A program made the position numbers and the translations under genes. A DNA stretch of 7,036 bases from an uncultured Lachnospiraceae bacterium (GTDB taxonomy: Bacteria; Bacillota; Clostridia; Lachnospirales; Lachnospiraceae). Positions 1-6,700 of this stretch are shown here, piece by piece (within the stretch, counting starts at the first letter, position 1; the number at the start of each line of letters is the position of its first letter). The DNA is taken from NCBI GenBank assembly GCA_910589635.1, contig CAJUTD010000032.1, positions 23,439 to 30,474 of the forward strand. The letters are read 5' to 3'. The notes under the pieces are model-generated. The model saw nothing but the letters and a program-made list of their open reading frames with translations. It searched no databases and was not told the origin of the DNA.

Positions 1-1118
1 CCCAGGCACACGACAATTCCACCGATTAGTGCAATGACCATTTCAATGAGGGACGCTTTCAGCCGGGTCAGATGGAATTTATCCATAAGACTGGAAACGA
101 CTGCCTCCATCACGGAAATGGCGCTTGTCAACGCTGCGAATAATACCATGGCAAAAAACAGGCAACCTACCACATTCCCTACCTTGCCCATAGCGGCAAA
201 TACTTTCGGCAGCGACACAAACATCAGGCTGGGGCCGGAAGCCTCCATCCCCTCTCTGCCCATAAAGGTGAATACTGCCGGGATAATCATAACGCCGGCA
301 AGAAATGCCACAACCGTATCAAAAATTTCTATCTGATTGATGGAGCGTACCAGATTGTCCTCATCTTTTACATAGGAGCCGTATGCCACCATAATTCCCA
401 TGGCAACGCTCAGACTGAAAAACAGCTGCCCCATGGCGTCTAACAGCAAGGTAAAGAAACCTTTTAATGTAAGGCCGCTGAAGTCAGGCACGACATAAAT
501 TTTAAGGCCCTCGAGCCCCGTTCTGGTAATGCCCTGGTCGTCCGTATGGGAAATCGTCAGTGAGAAGATCGCAATTCCCAGTACAAGCAGAATTAACAGC
601 GGCATCAGTATCTTGGAAAATTTCTCAATGCCGTTATTGACGCCAAGGATAATAATGATTGACACTACGGCAAGGAAAATTATCAGCAGCACCATCGGGG
701 AAACATCCTGGGTAATAAATCCCGTAAAATAATCATCTCCCGCTGCCTGCATACCTTCCCCTGTGAGGTAGGCAAGAAAATACTTTAACACCCATCCACC
801 GATCACGCAGTAATACGGCAGGATGATAATCGGCACCAGACAAGCGAGCACACCCAGAAATCCCCATTTGGAGCGCAGCTTACTGTACGCCGTCAAAGGG
901 CTCTGCTTCGTCTTCCGCCCTATCGCAATCTCTGTTACCAGAAGCGTAAAACCAAACGTCAACGCCAGTATCAAGTAAATTACCAGATACAGGCCTCCGC
1001 CATCCTTCGCCGCCAAGTAGGGAAACCTCCATATATTCCCCAGCCCCACGGCGCTTCCCGCTGCCGCCAGCACAAAACCAATAGAACCTGAAAATGAATT
1101 TCTTTTTTGATTCTCCAT
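1..1118 (-). CDS. Neurotransmitter:sodium symporter (NSS/SNF) family transporter, C-terminus cut by window edge
   Basis: This is a sodium-coupled membrane symporter of the LeuT fold, a family that usually carries amino acids or related amines. It starts at ATG 1116-1118, preceded by GGAGGT (1123-1128) at four bases' spacing. The frame stays open to the left edge, so 372 codons are visible of a usual 440-500. Residues 11-34 match the family's first helix, including GSAVGLGN and WRFPY. By comparison with LeuT, A23 and N28 fall at sodium ligands and R31 at the extracellular-gate arginine. Residues near 226-250 match helix 6 (DAMGQLFFSLSVAMG), and a TSAIS motif near 325-335 matches helix 8, which holds the second sodium site. 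The remaining sequence is a run of hydrophobic segments. It is transcribed away from the OPT gene, with its own promoter-like element at 1155-1183. The substrate cannot be read from sequence; tryptophan, tyrosine or a branched amino acid are family precedents only. Family call is very secure. Confidence 0.95.
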   Translation of the reverse strand, partial: MENQKRNSFSGSIGFVLAAAGSAVGLGNIWRFPYLAAKDGGGLYLVIYLILALTFGFTLLVTEIAIGRKTKQSPLTAYSKLRSKWGFLGVLACLVPIIILPYYCVIGGWVLKYFLAYLTGEGMQAAGDDYFTGFITQDVSPMVLLIIFLAVVSIIIILGVNNGIEKFSKILMPLLILLVLGIAIFSLTISHTDDQGITRTGLEGLKIYVVPDFSGLTLKGFFTLLLDAMGQLFFSLSVAMGIMVAYGSYVKDEDNLVRSINQIEIFDTVVAFLAGVMIIPAVFTFMGREGMEASGPSLMFVSLPKVFAAMGKVGNVVGCLFFAMVLFAALTSAISVMEAVVSSLMDKFHLTRLKASLIEMVIALIGGIVVCL

Positions 1119-1154
1119 AATTACCTCCATTCCTTCCTGAAAAATATATCTTCT

Positions 1155-1183
1155 ATTGTACTGGCTTTTGACAAATTTTACAA
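1155..1183 (-). promoter_or_regulatory. Putative sigma-A promoter for the NSS transporter
   Basis: Read on the minus strand, a -35-like TTGTAA (1178-1183) is separated by 17 bases from TACAAT (1155-1160), which matches the -10 consensus at five of six bases. Transcription would begin near 1148, giving a leader of about 30 bases before the ATG at 1118. The -35 match is only four of six, so the promoter is plausible but not proven. Confidence 0.5.
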
Positions 1184-1297
1184 TCCTAACTTTGTATTTT
1201 AGATTTCTCATTTGTTTTAACAAGACCTTTTGAACGAATCTATACACGGATAGTTCCTATATGACAAAAATATGTAAATGCAAAATCATGGAAATCG

Positions 1298-1326
1298 TAG
1301 ACATATTATTACAAATTTGTTAAAAT
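1298..1326 (+). promoter_or_regulatory. Putative sigma-A promoter for the OPT-pqqD operon
   Basis: TAGACA (1298-1303, five of six against TTGACA) is followed after exactly 17 bases by TAAAAT (1321-1326, five of six against TATAAT). Transcription would start near 1333, about 27 bases before the OPT start codon. It is the best plus-strand promoter match in the gap. The spacer ends in a perfect 10-base palindrome that abuts the -10 box. Confidence 0.65.
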
Positions 1327-1333
1327 ACTAACA
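1311..1333. promoter_or_regulatory. Overlapping dyads across the OPT promoter, possible operator
   Basis: ACAAATTTGT (1311-1320) is a perfect palindrome in the promoter spacer, ending one base before the -10 box. It overlaps a second inverted repeat, TGTTA (1318-1322) and TAACA (1329-1333) with a six-base gap, which spans the -10 box and the predicted start of transcription. A dimeric repressor bound here would block RNA polymerase. Short AT-rich palindromes also arise by chance, so the operator role is inference. Confidence 0.35.
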
Positions 1334-1343
1334 TCTAAAAGCA

Positions 1344-1363
1344 AAGGAGAGTAAATGAAATGA
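1344..1363 (+). promoter_or_regulatory. OPT ribosome binding site with overlapping ATG-Lys-TGA mini-ORF
   Basis: The Shine-Dalgarno-like AAGGAG (1344-1349) is followed by two ATG codons. The first, 1355-1357, lies five bases away but reads ATG AAA TGA and stops at 1361-1363. The second, 1360-1362, lies ten bases away and opens the 646-codon OPT frame; it overlaps the mini-ORF's stop as ATGA. Position 1360 is therefore the only usable start near this site. The layout permits termination and reinitiation, though the mini-ORF may be incidental. Confidence 0.5.
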
Positions 1364-3300
1364 ATGAGAACAAAGATTTCAAACCTTTTGTTCCCGCCAA
1401 CAAGACGCTGCCGGAATTTACGGCAACTTCCATTATCCTTGGAATTTTCCTGGCTATCTTGTTCGGTGGAGCAAACGCATACCTTGGCCTCCGCGTGGGG
1501 ATGACGGTATCGGCATCAATCCCGGCAGCGGTAATATCCATGGGTGTTATCCGCATTATTTTAAGAAAGGATTCCATTCTTGAGAATAATATGGTGCAGA
1601 CCATTGGTTCCGCCGGGGAATCCGTAGCCGCAGGTACGATTTTCACATTGCCTGCCTTGTTCCTCTGGGCGTCTGAATGGGGAACTTCTTCACCATCTCT
1701 GGTTGAAATTGCCGTTATCGCTTTTATTGGCGGCGCACTCGGTATCTTATTTATGGTTCCATTAAGAAAAGCATTGATTGTACAAGAGCATGGCACGCTT
1801 CCTTATCCAGAAGGAAAAGCATGTGCGGAAGTGCTGATGGCAGGCGAAGAAGGCGGAGCCAAAGCCTCCACTGTATTTGCGGGACTTGGCATTGCGGCCG
1901 CATATAAGTTCATCACTGACGGACTGAAAGTATTCCCCAGTGAAGTACATTATGAGATTCCCGCATACAAAGGCTCCGGTATCGGTATGGACGTGCTTCC
2001 GGCGTTATTGGGCGTCGGTTATATCTGCGGACCCAAGATTTCTTCCTATCTGTTCTGCGGCGGTACTCTGGGATGGTTCGTGCTTATGCCTTTGATCGTA
2101 TTATTCGGCGGGGATATCGTGATGTTCCCGGCTGACGTCAGCATCGCAGAACTCTATGCCGACGGCGGTTCTTTTGCTATTTGGACAAACTACATCAAAT
2201 ACATCGGCGCCGGAGCTGTTGCCTGCGGCGGCGTTATGAGCCTGATTAAATCGCTGCCTCTGATTGTGAAAACCTTCCGCGAGGCAATCAAAGGTTTTGG
2301 CAAAGGCGACGTTACCGACGAGCGCACCAACCAGGATTTGAATATCAAATTCATTCTGATCGGCGTGGCTGTCCTGACGCTTGCTATCTGGATTATCCCG
2401 GTAATTCCGATTAACTTATTTGGCGCCTTTATGATTGTCGTTTTCGGTTTCTTCTTTGCCACAGTCTCCTCGCGTATGGTAGGGCTTGTGGGAAGCAGCA
2501 ACAACCCGGTTTCCGGTATGACGATCGCTACGCTGTTAGTTGCCACCATCGCTTTAAAAGCAACCGGCATGACTGGACAGCCCGGCATGATCGCCGCTAT
2601 CGCTATCGGCGGCGTTATCTGTATCGTGGCAGCAATTGCCGGCGATACCTCACAGGACTTAAAGACTGGTTATATCTTGGGCGCAACACCTAAGAAACAG
2701 CAGATTGGCGAGCTTATCGGTGTATTCGCATCCTCACTTGCCATCGGCGGCGTACTCTACCTGCTGCACCTGGCATGGGGCTACGGCACGCCAAGCCTCC
2801 CGGCTCCCCAGGCAACTTTGATGAAGATGATTGTCGAAGGCGTTATGGATGGGAACCTTCCCTGGACTCTGATTTTCATCGGCGCATTTATCGCCATTGT
2901 CGTAGAAATCCTCGGCATACCCGTACTGCCGTTTGCCATCGGTTTATATCTGCCTATCCACTTAAGCACACCGATGATGGTCGGCGGCCTTGTGAAATTA
3001 GTGGTAGATAAGAAAAAGAATGCCAGTGAGAAGGAGAAAAAAGATGCGGACGCCAACGGCATTCTCTTCTCTTCCGGTTTGATTGCAGGAGAGGGACTAG
3101 TTGGTATACTTCTCGCTATCCTGACCGTCATTCCATTAAACGGCAGCAACATTGGCGATATAATCGGCTCTTTCCTGCCGGGAGCTATTCCGATACTTAC
3201 AAACGCCAACTTCGGCAATATTATCGGATTGATTGCTTTCGCACTGCTGACCTTATGTCTGTGGTCCTTCTGCTACCGCAAATCTAAGAAAGCAAAATAA
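1360..3300 (+). CDS. OPT-family oligopeptide (or metal-peptide) transporter
   Basis: This is a complete 646-residue polytopic inner-membrane protein of the OPT family (PF03169, prokaryotic branch), whose characterised members import oligopeptides or metal-chelate complexes by cation coupling. Diagnostic segments are ANAYLGLRVGMTVSASIPAA at residues 38-57, ILENNMVQTIGSAGES at 73-88, LPYPEGKACAEVL at 147-159, LLGVGYICGPKI at about 216-227, GLYLPIHLSTP near 527-537, and SSGLIAGEG near 570-580. Many hydrophobic helices run throughout. A lysine-rich hydrophilic loop near residues 548-566 (VDKKKNASEKEKKDAD) is probably cytoplasmic. Length is normal for the family and no frameshift is seen. It has its own promoter-like element at 1298-1326 and is followed after 52 bases by the PqqD-like gene, with no convincing terminator between, so the two are probably one operon. 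The substrate is not determined; peptide is the family default. Confidence 0.95.
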   Translation: MNENKDFKPFVPANKTLPEFTATSIILGIFLAILFGGANAYLGLRVGMTVSASIPAAVISMGVIRIILRKDSILENNMVQTIGSAGESVAAGTIFTLPALFLWASEWGTSSPSLVEIAVIAFIGGALGILFMVPLRKALIVQEHGTLPYPEGKACAEVLMAGEEGGAKASTVFAGLGIAAAYKFITDGLKVFPSEVHYEIPAYKGSGIGMDVLPALLGVGYICGPKISSYLFCGGTLGWFVLMPLIVLFGGDIVMFPADVSIAELYADGGSFAIWTNYIKYIGAGAVACGGVMSLIKSLPLIVKTFREAIKGFGKGDVTDERTNQDLNIKFILIGVAVLTLAIWIIPVIPINLFGAFMIVVFGFFFATVSSRMVGLVGSSNNPVSGMTIATLLVATIALKATGMTGQPGMIAAIAIGGVICIVAAIAGDTSQDLKTGYILGATPKKQQIGELIGVFASSLAIGGVLYLLHLAWGYGTPSLPAPQATLMKMIVEGVMDGNLPWTLIFIGAFIAIVVEILGIPVLPFAIGLYLPIHLSTPMMVGGLVKLVVDKKKNASEKEKKDADANGILFSSGLIAGEGLVGILLAILTVIPLNGSNIGDIIGSFLPGAIPILTNANFGNIIGLIAFALLTLCLWSFCYRKSKKAK

Positions 3301-3340
3301 TTGACGCTTCGCAGCTTAAGGCTAAAGAGCGCAAATAGTT

Positions 3341-3355
3341 AAAGGAGCATTCGTG
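3341..3355 (+). promoter_or_regulatory. Ribosome binding site fixing a GTG start for the PqqD-like gene
   Basis: AAAGGAG at 3341-3347 lies five bases before GTG 3353-3355. The first in-frame ATG (3377-3379, residue 9) has no comparable site at the right distance, so the GTG start is preferred. Confidence 0.75.
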
Positions 3356-3700
3356 AGCAAGACGAAGAAAAATTTTATGGATTACATTCCCGTCTGCAAC
3401 CCTGATTATACCTGGGATGCGGACAAAAAGGGCATTGTCACCGTCCATGTGGTGAATAAAGGATTTTACAATTGGATTGCGCAAAAGGTTTTCAAACGTC
3501 CCAAAATCAGCCATATTTCCCTTGACAAATACGGAAGTTTTGTGTGGCGGCAAATGGACGGCGCGCGCAATGTGCATGAAATTTCCAAATTAGTTTCCAC
3601 ACAGTTCGGTGAGGAAGCGGAACCTCTGCTTCCACGGCTTGTGAAATATATTCAGATTCTGTACCAGAATAAATTTATTGGATATGTGAAACAGAAATAA
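3353..3700 (+). CDS. PqqD-like small protein (RiPP recognition element fold) linked to OPT transporter
   Basis: This 115-residue cytoplasmic protein resembles the PqqD family (PF05402), a small winged-helix fold that in RiPP pathways binds the leader peptide and presents it to a modifying enzyme. The core is visible as ISLDKYGSFVW (residues 55-65), MDGARNVHEI (68-77), which fits the family's LD..G..vW..lDG.rtv.eI pattern, and a C-terminal helix with QILYQNKFIGYV (101-112). An extra 45-residue N-terminal part (DYIPVCNPDYTWD, then VHVVNKGFYNWIAQKVF) precedes the core and makes it longer than classical PqqD of about 90 residues. There is no signal peptide. It follows the OPT gene by 52 bases and precedes a strong terminator, so it is last in the operon. 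No radical SAM enzyme, precursor peptide or PQQ gene is in the window, so PQQ synthesis is unlikely. A peptide-binding or regulatory partner of the transporter is inference. Confidence 0.8.
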   Translation: MSKTKKNFMDYIPVCNPDYTWDADKKGIVTVHVVNKGFYNWIAQKVFKRPKISHISLDKYGSFVWRQMDGARNVHEISKLVSTQFGEEAEPLLPRLVKYIQILYQNKFIGYVKQK

Positions 3701-3705
3701 AAGTG

Positions 3706-3761
3706 AATAAGAACACCCCTGCCAGCGGATGAAATCACCGTCTGACGGGGGTGTTCTTATT
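3706..3761. terminator. Bidirectional hairpin terminator between converging genes
   Basis: A perfect 14-base-pair stem is formed by AATAAGAACACCCC (3706-3719) and GGGGTGTTCTTATT (3748-3761). The 28-base loop region can extend it: CAG and CTG pair after a short mismatched stretch, and CGG pairs with CCG inside. The plus-strand side ends in CTTATTT, so it can stop the OPT-pqqD transcript. The minus-strand side ends in CTTATTCACTTTTATTT, so it can also stop the large minus-strand gene ending at 3788. The U tracts are imperfect, but stem length and convergent placement make the call strong. Confidence 0.88.
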
Positions 3762-3787
3762 TACCTTTGATTAACTGCAAAGGAGAC

Positions 3788-6700
3788 CTATTTGGTGATC
3801 TTAATCTTAACAGTGGCTTTCTTGCCGCTTCCATCGGTAGCCTTTACCGTAATCGTAACTGTTTTTCCTTTTCCGGCTTTCTTTGTCGTAACTTTACCGT
3901 TCTTGACTGTGGCAAATTTCTTGTTGCTCGTCGTCCAGCTCAACTTCTTGTTCGCATTTTTTCCAGTTGTTTTAACGGATGCTTTTATCGTTGCTTTCTT
4001 TCCCGCTTTGACCGAAATCTTCTTGCCGGATTTGATGGTTTTATTCTTATATTTCAAGGAAATCTTCTTCACTGCATGTTTGACAATCTTGATGGTCGTC
4101 TTGCCCGATACGCCGCTTCCATCCATAGCTTTCGCCGTAATCGTTACCTTCTTGCCGGCTCCTGCTGCTTTGGCTGTTACCTTACCCTTAGAATCAACCG
4201 TCGCATATTTCTTATTGGAAGAACTCCATGCCAAGGACTTATTCGCTGTTTTTCCGGTCGTCTTTATCGTATTCGCTACCGTCAGTTTCTTGCCTGCTGC
4301 AAGACCGGTCGTACCGCTCTTTAAGGTGATTTTCTTCACTGCATGGCTCACGACCGTAATCGCATACGTGCCTTTTACGCCCGAACCATCCGCTGCCGTC
4401 GCTGTAATCGTCGCCTTACCGCTGCCCTTCGCAGTCACAACTCCTCCTGATACGGTGGCAACCTTCTCATTTGACGAAGTCCAAATGAGACTCCTGTTTG
4501 CGGCATTTGCCGGGGTGACTGCCGCTTTCAGGGTAAATTTCCTGCCTTTCGCCAACTTCTTCACATCTCCGCTGAGCGTTATCCTGCTAACCTTAACGGA
4601 TTTCACCAGCCCAGCCATTGCTTCATCTAACTTGCTCTGGCATACGTCCACAACGTTCTGGTCATTTCCAGGATTTGTAAGCAATGATTTTGCCTGATTA
4701 TAAATGGTTTCAAACGTCTTCCAAGTACTTGCCGTGTAATCATTTTTGGATAACAATGTGGCTCTGTTTACGGATGACTGTAATTTGCTGATATCCGGCG
4801 TGCCGGCCACAGCCTTGACCGTAATCGCATTCACCAACGGATCCTGATTGATATTAATCCGATTAGGATTGCTAATCATCACATTGAGTTCACCGTCCGT
4901 CACTACCACACGGTAAGTTTTCGTAATCCAGACATTCCGCGGCAAAGTCAGTCGCTCTTCCACTGTTTTGCCTTCCAGTGAGATATTCACAGTCCGTGAA
5001 GACCAGGGATTTTTAAACGAAACTGTCACATCGTAGGACGTCTTCAAGATACCTTCATAGCTATCGGAGGGAGCAAGTGTTTCAAAAGCATAGCGCAGCC
5101 CTGATTTCTCTTTGTCATACGCTACTTTGTCCGACATATAGATGTAAGATAATCCACTATCCTCCGCGTCACTTCCTCCTTTGACTGCCGCAGAGTGCTC
5201 GTCTGCCGGTGCGCATCCCCATACTGCCCCGGTCTTTTTGTCCTCCCCGTATTCCTGGTCTACCTTGGACTGCAACAGTCCCATAACTTCGCCGCCCGGT
5301 ACCTCAAATGGATCCGGTGTTCCGCAGTTTACCGTATATAACACATATTTATTCTTCTCTAAGATTGACTTGCTGACAGCCACATGATAGTTGCCGACTT
5401 CGTTTTTGCCATTATCCCCGCTGCCGGAAGCTTTCTGTAAAGCCGCTATTGCCGTCTGAATATCGCTAATCGCATCAGCTAACGATTTAGAGGTCGCCGT
5501 TTGATTACCGTATACCGTTTTGGCTCCCGCAACCTTTGTCTGAAGGTTGCTCCAACTTGCCTCGGTGTAGAGAATGGAATTGAGGTTCTCTGCCCGGTAA
5601 ATCCAAGCGCTCAGCTCTATCCTCAAATCATCTGCCGGCCTGCTCTCCTGCTTGATTTCCAGTCCTCTCTTCGCCTCCTCGAGTTCTTTCCTTACCTCAT
5701 TGAGCTCTGTCTTGGAAATTTTATCTTTCGCCAGCAGAGTTGTAATTTTCTGCACAGCTGCCGTCATTGCTGCCGCCGACTCTTGTGTGTATTTACTAAG
5801 ATCCATCGTGCTTACGGTATTGAGCTCTTCCTGCAAACTGTCCCTGCTCTCAGCAGAAACATCTAACCCCTCGATTGCAGCCTGGATTGCAGCTGCCGCC
5901 TGGTTCACGCCATCTTGTGTAGCGTCTGAACGGAGTAGAAATGCCATTCCCGCCTCCGCCGCTGCACCGACCTTTGCATAAGACTGTGACGAGTAATCCG
6001 CCGCATCCAGCAACCCTGCTGCATTCAACTGCGCTTTCAGCTCGCTGCGGTCAACGCCTTTTCCCTGAATGGAAATCCAACTAAGGATTGGCGCATCTTC
6101 GTTTCCACGTTCCACAGACAAAATCACATCCGCCTTAGCGTTTACCGTCAAATCCTTTGTTATGGCAAAACGATTTGCATCACTGCCGCCGCAGGTTCCC
6201 AAATCAACCGTCTTATCCCCGATATACGCTTTTAAATTCATCGGACGATGAGACATATAGCTCCACCAATCATTGAAGGCAAAGCTCACTGCATACTCTC
6301 CTGCCTCCAGGGGGAGTTTATACTGAATCTTGTCACCCTGCGGGTCATACCATCCCGAAGTATAAGAATCGGAACCACTATGCCCGCTCGCACTCATCAG
6401 ATATCCCCAGGACCCCTCTGTATAGGCTTTATCACCTACCTCGTTTTTCAGTCCCACCGCTGCATGTAGTGCCGCATGCTGTGTGGATTCTGCCCAATTA
6501 CAATCAATGAAATACTGTACATTTTCCGGCATAATTTGTATGGTTTGGCTCACCTCGAACTGCTCTCCGGCCTCGGTCACTGTTTGGCCTTTTACCGTTA
6601 CCTTTGTGAAATCATCTCCCACAAACTTGTCTTCTGTCACCGCTTCCCACACAACCGCTATTGGTACGCGTTCGTCATTAGCCGTCTTCGCATTCACTGT

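Larger units (their letters stand above)
1119..1359. other. Divergent intergenic regulatory region between NSS and OPT genes
   Basis: This 241-base AT-rich stretch holds no supportable gene. It contains one promoter-like element for each flanking gene and several short dyads: TTGTT-TT-AACAA at 1212-1223, ACAAATTTGT at 1311-1320 and TGTTA-N6-TAACA at 1318-1333. A weaker plus-strand candidate, TTAACA at 1217-1222 with TATACA at 1241-1246 and an 18-base spacer, is also present but is not annotated separately. No riboswitch or T-box core was recognised by eye. The plus-strand leader is very short if transcription starts near 1333, which leaves little room for leader RNA structure. Confidence 0.7.

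Noticed and set aside
34..732. Plus-strand open frames of 100 and 67 codons across the left end
   Set aside because: Both are antisense to the NSS transporter, whose signature motifs read continuously on the minus strand.
1168..1200. Perfect TTGACA (1168-1173) on the plus strand as an upstream OPT promoter
   Set aside because: No acceptable -10 box lies 16-18 bases downstream; TATTTT at 1195-1200 is 21 bases away. The pair at 1298-1326 is much better placed.
1335..1796. 153-codon minus-strand frame overlapping the start of the OPT gene
   Set aside because: It is antisense to conserved OPT residues, has no recognisable family, and would overlap the OPT promoter and start site. It is a shadow frame.
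3305..3331. Weak hairpin (CGCT...AGCG with an inner AGC/GCT) between OPT and pqqD-like genes as a terminator
   Set aside because: Only short, interrupted pairing and no T-tract follows. It does not argue against a shared transcript.
3301..3342. TTG-initiated 13-codon frame between the OPT and PqqD-like genes, as a possible precursor peptide for the PqqD-like protein
   Set aside because: It begins directly after the OPT stop, has no ribosome binding site of its own, and lacks a leader-core pattern.
3353..3700. Assignment of the small gene as pqqD of PQQ biosynthesis
   Set aside because: No pqqA, B, C or E is present, the protein is longer than true PqqD, and the context is a transporter operon in a likely anaerobic Firmicute. 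Only the fold family is claimed.
3792..4697. 301-codon open frame on the plus strand opposite the BIg2 repeats
   Set aside because: It lies antisense to a well-supported repeat-domain gene, and its hydrophobic, F/V/L-rich product is what the complement of lysine- and threonine-rich codons gives. No domain is recognised. It has no good ribosome binding site.
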